64,000 bases of DNA from JACCVG01 sp963790245 (GTDB lineage Bacteria > Actinomycetota > Thermoleophilia > Solirubrobacterales > Thermoleophilaceae). Where the stretch lies: NCBI GenBank assembly GCA_963790245.1, contig CAWBNP010000002.1, forward strand, positions 930,001 through 994,000, in the 5' to 3' direction. The translations under genes were made by a program, and so were the position numbers. Under the pieces are notes generated by a model, which worked only from the letters and a program-made list of their open reading frames with translations, ran no database searches and was not told the origin of the DNA. Below are positions 34,138 to 41,413 of the stretch, one piece after another. Positions within the stretch are counted from its first letter, which is position 1; the number at the start of each line of letters is the position of its first letter.

Positions 34138-37100
34138 TCAATCGTCCTCAATTCGCGGCGTTCCGAGGATCACCTTGTCGCCGGCCTTGATCCCGCTCCG
34201 GATCTCCGTGCTCAGCCGACCCTCGACGCCGAGCTCCACCCGCCGAAGCCGCGGCACCCCCCGCTTGATGATCGCAGCGGTCGAGCGGCCCGCCGAGGTG
34301 CGTATCGCCGCGGTCGGGATATAGATGACGTCCTCGGCGCGGCCGGTCGTCACCTCGATCGAGCTCGTCTGACCGACCTTGAGGTCCGCGGGCGTATCGA
34401 TCAGGGTGAACCAGGCAGTGAAGCCGACCCCGCTCGGGCCGGGCGTGCCACTCGGCGATATGCGGGATAGCCGCGCCCGCAACTCCTCGTCCTCGAGCGC
34501 CGGAACCGTGACGAGCGCCTCCTGCCCGACCCGCAGCTCGGCCGCGGCGTTCTCCGAGAACACCGCCGTGGCCTCGAGCGAACCGACCTCGGTCAGGATC
34601 ACGAAACCGCCGGACTGGCCGCCGCCCGGCGCCCCCGATCCCCCGCGGGGCGCAGCGCCGGCAGACGGTCCACCGAATCCGGCCGGCGGGCCGGCGGGCC
34701 CGTCCTCGCCGTCCTGCTCGTCTTGGACGTCGACGTCGAGACTTCCGGCCGCCTGTGCGCCGCCGAGGCCGGGAACCCCGCCTCCGCCGGGCGACCCGAC
34801 GTACTCGCTCGGCTCGCCGCCGACCGAGACGACGACGCCGTCGGCGGGAGCCTTGAGCTTGGTTCGGTTGAGTCCCTGGCGCGCGCTGCGGACCTGTGCG
34901 CGCGCGGCGCGCTCGGGGGGTCGATCCGCGGAGGTCGACGCTTCGGTCACCTGATCGCCGCGGCGAGCGGCTGCCACGCCGTTGCGCGCCTGCTGAACGC
35001 CGTCTCGCGTCTGGGACTTGCCGACCTCGCGCTGGCGCCGGGCGGCCTTGACCGCCGCCTCGGCCTCGCCGACCCCCCGCTCGGCCAGCCGCACGCCTTC
35101 CTGCGCGGCGTCACACCCGGAGGCGGCAGCGGCCGCCCCACCATCGGGCGGACCCTGAAGGGTCTGCCGGCCCGAGCAGGCACGCCGCTCGCCCTTGCGC
35201 GCGCGCTTCTCGGCGCGCTTGGCGCGTCGAAGGCCGTCGCGCGCGGTCTGATAGGCGGAATCGACGCTGCGGTCCATCGCGCGTGCAGTACGCCGGGCGC
35301 CGCGCAGGGAATCCTGAGCCGCGGCAACCGAGGTCGCCGACTGGTCGCGACGCGCGCCACCAGTGCGTCGACCGGCGCCTGCCCCGGCTCGCTGGGATTG
35401 CGCCGCCCGCAGCTGGCCGCGTGCCTGCCCGCCCTCGACGACCGCGAGCACGTCGCCCTTCTCGACTCGGTCTCCGGGCTCGACCAGGACCGACCGGAGC
35501 CGCCCCCCGCTCGGGAAGTTGACCGCGAGCTGACTCGGGTCGGTGATCGACCCCGGCGCCGAGGTCTCGGCGATCACAGGTCCGCGCTCGGCGAGCACCT
35601 TGACTGTCTTGGGCTCGTCCTCGTCCTCGTCGGCGAGCACGGCCCAAACCGTCCCGCCGGCGATCAGCAGCGCCAGCAACACCGCCCAGAACGCCCGGAT
35701 CCGCCAACCCCAGGGCTGCCGCGGCTCTTGGTGATCCTCCGGTGGCTCGACCGCGAGCGTCGGCAGCAGGCGATCGAGCCAGGCCGGAAACCACCACGTC
35801 CGCGGACCGACGAGGGCGAGCGTCGAGGGCAGCAAGACGACACGAATCAGGAACGCATCCAGGAAGATCGCGGTCGCGAGCCCGACGCCGAACATCTGCG
35901 GAATCCGCTCGCTGGTGCCGACAACGAACGATGCGAAGACGACGATCATCACCGCCGCCGCGGCAGTGATGACCCTGCCGGTCGTCGCGAGGCCGGTCCG
36001 GACCGCGAGCGAGTGATCACGCGTGTGTAACCACTCCTCGTGGATCCGCGAGACGAGAAAGACCTCGTAGTCCATCGACAGGCCGAAGACGATCGCGAAG
36101 ACCATCACCGGCAGGAAGGCTTCGATCGGCCCCCCTTCGCCGCCGAGGACTCCGGCGCCGAAGACGAGCGTCACGACCCCGAGCGCCCCGCCGATCGAGA
36201 GCACGTTGAGGATCGCCGCCTGTACGGGAATCACGAACGAGCGGAAGACGACCAGCAGCAACAGTGCCGACAGGGCCACGACGATCCCGATAAACAGGAA
36301 CAGCTTCTCGGCGATCGCCGTCGTGAAGTCGATGTCCTGGGCGGTCTGTCCGCCGACGTAGATGCGCGCGCCGCTGTTGGCCTCTACCGACCGGACGACG
36401 TCGCGACGCAGGAATCGCACGAGGTCGGCTGTCTCCTCGCTCTGCGGCGATGTCGTCGGGTAGGCGGTCACGGCGGCCGTCGTGCGACCGGGTGAGAGCC
36501 GCGGTCGGTCGACCGAGGCGATGCCGTCGGTCGATCTCAGCGCCGCGGCGAGCTGGTCGGCCGGGAACCTGTCATCGACCTCCGGGAGCTCCATCGCGAT
36601 CAGCAGTGGCGCGTTATAACCGGCACCGAACCCGTCGGTGAGCAGATCGTAGGCCTGGCGAGTGGTCCGCTGCTCGCTGTCGTAGCCCGTACCCGCGGTG
36701 CCGAGATCCATGAACAAGGCCGGGACCGATAGGGCGACGATCACGAGCGTGCCCGCGAGTGTCGTGACCGCGCGGTGGCGCTGGATGAAGTCGATCCACG
36801 TCCCCCATACCTCACGGGGCTGCTTGCCTGCCGCGGCCTGACGGCGGCGCAGGAGACCCGGGCGGCCGATCCCGCGGCCGAAGATACCGAGCAGCGCCGG
36901 GAGGACGGTCAAGGAGCTTCCGAGCACGAACAAGACGCCGAGCGAGATCGCGATCGCCACCCCGTTGAGGAACTCGAAGCCCAGTGCAAACATCCCGCAG
37001 AAGGCGATGATCACGGTGATCCCGGCAAAGACGACCGCGCGGCCTGCGCGGTCCATCGCGAGCTCGATCGCCCGGTCGCGCACCTTTCTGGCCTCCTCGT

Positions 37101-37896
37101 CGGGCAGCTCGGGGCCGCCGAGCTCGCGATAGATGTCACGGAACCGGGTGAGAATGAACAGCGCGTAGTCGACGCCGACGCCGAGCCCGACCATCAGCGC
37201 GAGCTCCTGCGAGAACTCGGGGAAATCAAGGATCTGGCTGCCGAACCCGATCGCCGCGATCCCTGTGCCGAGGCCGAGCACCGCCGTCAGGACCGGCAGG
37301 CCCATCGCGAGCAGCGATCCGAACGAGATCAGCAGCACGATCACCGCCGCGATCAGGCCGATCATCGTCGAGGACTCGGGGCCGCGGCCCTGCTCGACGA
37401 ACTGGACGGCCTGACCGCCGAGCTCGACCCGCAGCTGTGGCGACTCGATCGTCCGGGCCTCGTCGATCACGGCGGCGATCGCCGAGTCCTGGATGTCGTC
37501 GTAGTCCTGGTTGAACTTGACCTGGGCGAACGCCGTCCGCTTGTCGTCGGATATTGCCTTGACCCGCTGCTCGTCGAATGGGCTCTCGACGTCGGAGACG
37601 TGCGGCAGCGTCCCGACCTCGGCGAGCATCGCCTCGACCCGGGCCTCGGTCGCCGGATCGGTCACCGGACCCTCGGTGCGCATCACGATCTGTAGCTCGA
37701 CCCCAGAGAGATCGGGAAAGGTCGATCCGAGGACGAAGAAGGCCCGCTGGGAATCGGTGTCATCGAGCGAGAAGCTGGACCGGTAGTCGGCGCCACCCAC
37801 CACACCGAGTCCGAACTGCATCCCGACCAACAGGAGCACCCAGACGGCCAGCACTCCGAAGCGATTGCGAACGCAGAATCGGGCCAGCCCTACCAT
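34138..37896 (-). CDS. MMPL/RND-type transporter fused to an HlyD/MacA-like periplasmic adaptor
   Basis: 1252 residues from ATG 37896 (GGAGG 9 bases upstream). Residues 1 to about 715 form a complete MMPL transporter: two repeats of one plus five transmembrane segments, with GLGVGVDYALFILTRFRD and FGLSMDYEVFLVSRIHEEW as the two conserved charge clusters. After a linker, a further transmembrane helix (about 727-750) leads into a membrane-fusion module: PSGGRLRSVLVEPGDRVEKGDVLAVVEGG (lipoyl half), a long alanine/arginine-rich helical hairpin, LKAPADGVVVSVGG (second lipoyl half), a Gly/Pro-rich insert, and a beta-barrel with LRVGQEALVTVPAL and GLKAGDKVI-type ending. The reading frame is continuous across the junction. 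Likely an efflux pump with built-in adaptor; the cargo is unknown. Confidence 0.85.
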   Translation of the reverse strand: MVGLARFCVRNRFGVLAVWVLLLVGMQFGLGVVGGADYRSSFSLDDTDSQRAFFVLGSTFPDLSGVELQIVMRTEGPVTDPATEARVEAMLAEVGTLPHVSDVESPFDEQRVKAISDDKRTAFAQVKFNQDYDDIQDSAIAAVIDEARTIESPQLRVELGGQAVQFVEQGRGPESSTMIGLIAAVIVLLISFGSLLAMGLPVLTAVLGLGTGIAAIGFGSQILDFPEFSQELALMVGLGVGVDYALFILTRFRDIYRELGGPELPDEEARKVRDRAIELAMDRAGRAVVFAGITVIIAFCGMFALGFEFLNGVAIAISLGVLFVLGSSLTVLPALLGIFGRGIGRPGLLRRRQAAAGKQPREVWGTWIDFIQRHRAVTTLAGTLVIVALSVPALFMDLGTAGTGYDSEQRTTRQAYDLLTDGFGAGYNAPLLIAMELPEVDDRFPADQLAAALRSTDGIASVDRPRLSPGRTTAAVTAYPTTSPQSEETADLVRFLRRDVVRSVEANSGARIYVGGQTAQDIDFTTAIAEKLFLFIGIVVALSALLLLVVFRSFVIPVQAAILNVLSIGGALGVVTLVFGAGVLGGEGGPIEAFLPVMVFAIVFGLSMDYEVFLVSRIHEEWLHTRDHSLAVRTGLATTGRVITAAAAVMIVVFASFVVGTSERIPQMFGVGLATAIFLDAFLIRVVLLPSTLALVGPRTWWFPAWLDRLLPTLAVEPPEDHQEPRQPWGWRIRAFWAVLLALLIAGGTVWAVLADEDEDEPKTVKVLAERGPVIAETSAPGSITDPSQLAVNFPSGGRLRSVLVEPGDRVEKGDVLAVVEGGQARGQLRAAQSQRAGAGAGRRTGGARRDQSATSVAAAQDSLRGARRTARAMDRSVDSAYQTARDGLRRAKRAEKRARKGERRACSGRQTLQGPPDGGAAAAASGCDAAQEGVRLAERGVGEAEAAVKAARRQREVGKSQTRDGVQQARNGVAAARRGDQVTEASTSADRPPERAARAQVRSARQGLNRTKLKAPADGVVVSVGGEPSEYVGSPGGGGVPGLGGAQAAGSLDVDVQDEQDGEDGPAGPPAGFGGPSAGAAPRGGSGAPGGGQSGGFVILTEVGSLEATAVFSENAAAELRVGQEALVTVPALEDEELRARLSRISPSGTPGPSGVGFTAWFTLIDTPADLKVGQTSSIEVTTGRAEDVIYIPTAAIRTSAGRSTAAIIKRGVPRLRRVELGVEGRLSTEIRSGIKAGDKVILGTPRIEDD

Positions 37897-38093
37897 CCCA
37901 TCACCCCTCCCCCAGAGAGATGAACCGACGTTGAGAGCAGCACCGCTGGGACAATACTTGGCCGTGCAGCCAACCGGCCGCGGGACCGAGTAATCCTGCT
38001 CGGCTTGCCGCACGGCCCGCTGGAGCCCACCCGTCCCCGCGGACGGATGTCATGGACGGTCAGATCCGGCTCAGGCGGGTATAGGACCGCGGC

Positions 38094-39581
38094 ATGCGCT
38101 TGAAAAGCCTCCACCACCACGACAGCCGCATGTTCGATCGGGTCGCCCGATCCAGGACGCGCCGGCTGGACGCGCTCCTCCCCACGCTGTCGGGCTGCGC
38201 GAACAACTCGCTGATCTGGATCGTGATCGGTTCGCTGCTCGCGGCGCTCGGCAGGCGCACGGGCAAGCGGGCCGCCGGTCGCGGGATCGGCTCGATCGCG
38301 CTCACGTCGCTGGTCGTAAACCAAGTGATCAAGCGGGTCATCCGACGGCCGCGCCCCTCGCTGCGCAGGATCCCGGCGGTCCGACGACTCGATCACCAGC
38401 CGCTGACGACGTCCTTTCCCTCCGGGCACGCGGCCAGTGCCGCCGCTTTCGCGACCGGTGTGTTCATCGAGTGGCGCCCGGTCGGCGCCGCCCTCGCCCC
38501 ATTGGCTGCAGCAGTCGGCTATTCACGCGTCTACGTCGGTGTCCATTACCCGCTCGATGTGGCCTGCGGTGCCGCGCTCGGGATACTCGCCGCGCAGCTG
38601 ACGCGGCTGCAGTTCCCCACGATTCCCGCCGACGGCGAGAAGACCGCACCGACCGCGGCCATGCGATCCCTCGCGCCCGATCCCGACGGGGAGCGGATCG
38701 GCGTCGCCGTCAAGGAGGACGCCGGCTCGCCGATCGATGGCGACGTCGCCGCCCGGATGCGGAGCGACCTGCCGCTGGCGACCGTGCTCGAAGTCGGCAA
38801 GGACGACGACCTGTTGGCAACCCTCGCCGAAGCGGCCGAGGGTAGGACCGCGATCGGCGTGGCCGGTGGCGATGGGTCGGGAGCAGCGGGGGCACAGGTG
38901 GCCCTCGAGCATGATCTCCCGCTGCTCGTCGTCCCCGCGGGAACGCTCAACCATCTGGCGCGCGACCTGCGCATCAAGCGCAAGTCCGAGGCGATCGACG
39001 CCTATCGCGCCGGAGAGGCTGTCGCGATCGACGTCGGTGACGCCGACGGCGAGCTGTTCGTCAACACCCTGACCTTCGGCGCCTACCCCGAGTTGATCGA
39101 GCGCCGCGAACGGCTCCAGTCACGAATCGGGCGCTGGCCGGCGCACGTCGTGGCGACGACGAGGGTGATCTTCGGAGCCGAACCGCTCGAGGTCTCGATC
39201 AACGGGTGTCGGCGGCTGATCTGGATGGCGTTCGTCGGTAACTGCCACCACGATCCAGCCGGCTTCGCCCCCGCCTGGCGACCGCGGCTGGACGACGGTG
39301 TGCTCGACCTCCGTCTGCTGCACGCCGACCGCCCCTGGGCGCGCGCACGGCTGCTGCTCTCGATCCTGACCGGCACGCTGACCAGCTCAGCGGCCTACGA
39401 GCAGTCCGACCTCGCCGAAATCACCGTCGACTGCGGCGAGACGGAGCTCGCCCTGACCCTCGATGGGGACCCTCGGACCGTCGGCGGACGGTTCACAATC
39501 GCCAAGCGAACTCAAGCGCTGGTCGTCTTCGCACCCGCCCAGGCCGAGATCAATCCTGCGCTGAGCGCGGAATCACGCTGA
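38094..39581 (+). CDS. PAP2 phosphatase fused to a diacylglycerol kinase domain
   Basis: 495 residues. The N-terminal 180 are a PAP2 membrane phosphatase: KRVIRRPRPSLRR, SFPSGHAASAAAF and SRVYVGVHYPLDVACG hold the three phosphatase motifs. The second half is a DAG kinase catalytic domain with AVAGGDGSGAAGAQVAL (nucleotide GGDG), LLVVPAGTLNHLARDLRI and a terminal LTLDGDP. The combination could interconvert phosphatidate and diacylglycerol or recycle polyprenyl phosphates. A TATAGG box lies 8 bases before the ATG. The gene's last 70 bases overlap the DUF421 gene on the other strand. Confidence 0.9.
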   Translation: MRLKSLHHHDSRMFDRVARSRTRRLDALLPTLSGCANNSLIWIVIGSLLAALGRRTGKRAAGRGIGSIALTSLVVNQVIKRVIRRPRPSLRRIPAVRRLDHQPLTTSFPSGHAASAAAFATGVFIEWRPVGAALAPLAAAVGYSRVYVGVHYPLDVACGAALGILAAQLTRLQFPTIPADGEKTAPTAAMRSLAPDPDGERIGVAVKEDAGSPIDGDVAARMRSDLPLATVLEVGKDDDLLATLAEAAEGRTAIGVAGGDGSGAAGAQVALEHDLPLLVVPAGTLNHLARDLRIKRKSEAIDAYRAGEAVAIDVGDADGELFVNTLTFGAYPELIERRERLQSRIGRWPAHVVATTRVIFGAEPLEVSINGCRRLIWMAFVGNCHHDPAGFAPAWRPRLDDGVLDLRLLHADRPWARARLLLSILTGTLTSSAAYEQSDLAEITVDCGETELALTLDGDPRTVGGRFTIAKRTQALVVFAPAQAEINPALSAESR

Positions 39582-39997
39582 CGCGGCCGTTTGTCTCGAG
39601 CACGGCGAACCAGATCTCCTGGAGGAGGAACCTGTTGCTGGCGAGCCTCGGCCTCGAGCTCCCCGACGGTCATCCGCTCCCGACGGAGGTTGCCCTCGAC
39701 GACCTTGCCGTTGTTGACGAGAATCACCGGTTCTCCCTCGAGTACGTGACGCATCGGGCGGCAGCGGAAGCTGACGTATGCGGTCGTGACGGTCAACAGG
39801 GCGATCGTCCCGATCGCGAGCGCTGAGCCGGTCAGCGACGTATCGGACTGTGTCACTCCCTGCTGGACGAAGTCGCCGATCACGACCAGCAGAATCAGAT
39901 CGAACGGCTCCATGGAGCTCAGCTCCCGGCGTCCGACGATCCGCGTCAGGATCAAGATCAGGACGAAGATGATCGCCGCGCGAAGGACGATATCCAT
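39512..39997 (-). CDS. DUF421 (YetF-like) membrane protein, C-terminus frameshifted
   Basis: The first 115 residues match DUF421: three membrane segments (IVLRAAIIFVLILILTRIVG...), RRELSSMEPFDLILLVVIGD, and the soluble part RPMRHVLEGEPVILVNNGKV with RRERMTVGELEAEARQQQ. The frame then departs from the family. Removing one base within 39621-39632 (a GGAGGAGGAA tract on the plus strand) restores the expected ending LLQEIWFAVLETNGRVSVIP, with a stop at 39550. The gene is therefore either recently frameshifted or carries a sequencing error. It is preceded by a membrane-anchored gene on the same strand. Confidence 0.8.
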   Translation of the reverse strand: MDIVLRAAIIFVLILILTRIVGRRELSSMEPFDLILLVVIGDFVQQGVTQSDTSLTGSALAIGTIALLTVTTAYVSFRCRPMRHVLEGEPVILVNNGKVVEGNLRRERMTVGELEAEARQQQVPPPGDLVRRARDKRPRQRDSALSAGLISAWAGAKTTSA

Positions 39998-40042
39998 CAG
40001 GGAGCGATCCGGACGGTTCGGGCGATAGCGGCGAGCGGTTGG

Positions 40043-40528
40043 TCACCGTCGCGAAGCGTTGAGTTCCTGAACTCGGCTCCCGGTCGTGGTCGGGTTGACC
40101 TGGTGCTCGAACCAGGCCGTGATCGTTGTTCCTTCGAGAATTCGCGGGTAGCGCAGGATCAGTTGATCGCCCGCGCTGCGTTCGTTGACCGGCGTGGGCT
40201 CAACCGTGTTGAGGGTGATTCCGTCCAGAAACCCGGCCGACAACACCAGCTGGGGGTCCTCGATCGTCTCGCTGGCTTTCACCGCGACCTTCGTCTGAAA
40301 GATCGTTCCGCCGCGCAGCCGTTCGGGGGCGGTAAGCGCCAAGGACGTGCCGTTCGCGGCGATGACCGTGCTGACGCGCTCGGTCTGACCGAAGACCGAC
40401 AGCAGGCCCGCCATCACGAACGCCGCGAGCAGCGTCAGGAGGATCCGCCTGATCCAGACCTCTGCCGTCCGGCCTGTCAGATCCCCGTGCCGTGGACCGG
40501 ACAAACCGATTGCCGAGGCCTCGTCCAT
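40043..40528 (-). CDS. Hypothetical membrane-anchored protein
   Basis: 161 residues. A cytoplasmic start of about 25 residues, one transmembrane helix (ILLTLLAAFVMAGLLSVFG), then an exported beta-rich region with LRGGTIFQTKVAVKASETIEDPQLVLSAG and ILEGTTITAWFEHQVNP. It sits 45 bases upstream of the DUF421 gene on the same strand; anchored proteins of this shape are often paired with DUF421. No enzymatic motif is seen. Confidence 0.7.
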   Translation of the reverse strand: MDEASAIGLSGPRHGDLTGRTAEVWIRRILLTLLAAFVMAGLLSVFGQTERVSTVIAANGTSLALTAPERLRGGTIFQTKVAVKASETIEDPQLVLSAGFLDGITLNTVEPTPVNERSAGDQLILRYPRILEGTTITAWFEHQVNPTTTGSRVQELNASRR

Positions 40529-40595
40529 GGCTTGGTTTTCGCTGGACGGGTGCGCCCTCCTGCGCCCACGGTCTCGTTCGGCGCGCGACCCGGCG

Positions 40596-40856
40596 CTAGT
40601 GGTGGCGCAGCGCCTTGATCAACTCGTCCTTTTTCATTTCCGAGCGGCCGTCGATTTCAAGCTCCGCGGCTCGCGACTCGAGCTCATCCCTGGTCCGATC
40701 CTCGTAGTCCTCGGCGGCGCCGCCCTTCTGGCTGACGTTCTCGCCGTTGGCCTTGGCGTTCGCGATCCGTGCTGCCTTCTGCTTGCTCGCGCCGTCGGCG
40801 CGCAGAGCCTCGTAGGTCGCGTCGTCCTTGATGCTCGCTCCATGGTCTTTGGCCAT
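40596..40856 (-). CDS. DUF7218-like protein with Rho N-terminal/SAP-like helix
   Basis: 86 residues. The opening KDHGASIKDDATYEALRADG and ASKQKAARIANAKANG is a conserved small actinobacterial module. The second half DRTRDELESRAAELEIDGRS and MKKDELIKALRHH resembles the Rho-N/SAP nucleic-acid-binding helix-turn. AGGAGG lies 7 bases before ATG 40856. Probably a small DNA- or RNA-binding protein. Confidence 0.75.
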   Translation of the reverse strand: MAKDHGASIKDDATYEALRADGASKQKAARIANAKANGENVSQKGGAAEDYEDRTRDELESRAAELEIDGRSEMKKDELIKALRHH

Positions 40857-40949
40857 CTCATGACCTCCTGGTGGTCGGGACCCTTCACGAAGGGCCGGAA
40901 CGAGCGTAGGATTCCCGCCGAAAGGTCACCACAAACCGCCGGAGGCGAT

Positions 40950-41390
40950 ATGACGAAGACAATCCGCACACTCCTGGCCCTAGTGGTCGCGCTCGCCGTG
41001 GCGGCCGTTGCCCTTCCGGGCGCCGCCGTGGCGAAGAAGAAGTCGGCGAAGGTCAGGGTCACCCTGGTCTCCAACGGCGGCGACTTCTCGGGCAAGATCA
41101 AGTCGAGCCGCAAGTGCAAGGCCGAGCGAGAGGTCGAGGTCTACATCCAGGGCGGCGCTCGACGCGATCCCTCGAGCGACGAGCTCTATAACTCGGACAC
41201 CAGCGAGGACAACGGCGACTGGTCGCTCGGCAACAACCGCGCGGGCGAGGGCACCTACTACGCCTACGTCGCCAGGAAGTCGGGCTGCAAATCCGCGACC
41301 TCGAAGTCGGTCGATGTACCGCCCGATCCGTTTGCCGAGGAAGACATCGCCGAGCTCTCGCGCAATCCGCAACTGACCTCCACCTCTTGA
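40950..41390 (+). CDS. Small secreted beta-sandwich-like protein
   Basis: 146 residues from ATG 40950, with GGAGG just upstream. The signal peptide is MTKTIRTLLALVVALAVAAV...AVA. The mature part begins KKKSAKVRVTLVSNGGDFSGKIKSSRKCKAEREV and ends near SGCKSATSKSVDVPPDPF; the two Cys may form a disulfide. The pattern (K/R-rich start, GTYYAYVARKSGC) resembles transthyretin/Ig-like extracellular modules common in this group. Function unknown. Confidence 0.7.
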   Translation: MTKTIRTLLALVVALAVAAVALPGAAVAKKKSAKVRVTLVSNGGDFSGKIKSSRKCKAEREVEVYIQGGARRDPSSDELYNSDTSEDNGDWSLGNNRAGEGTYYAYVARKSGCKSATSKSVDVPPDPFAEEDIAELSRNPQLTSTS

Positions 41391-41413
41391 CGGCCCAGTA
41401 GTGTCCGGGCCGG

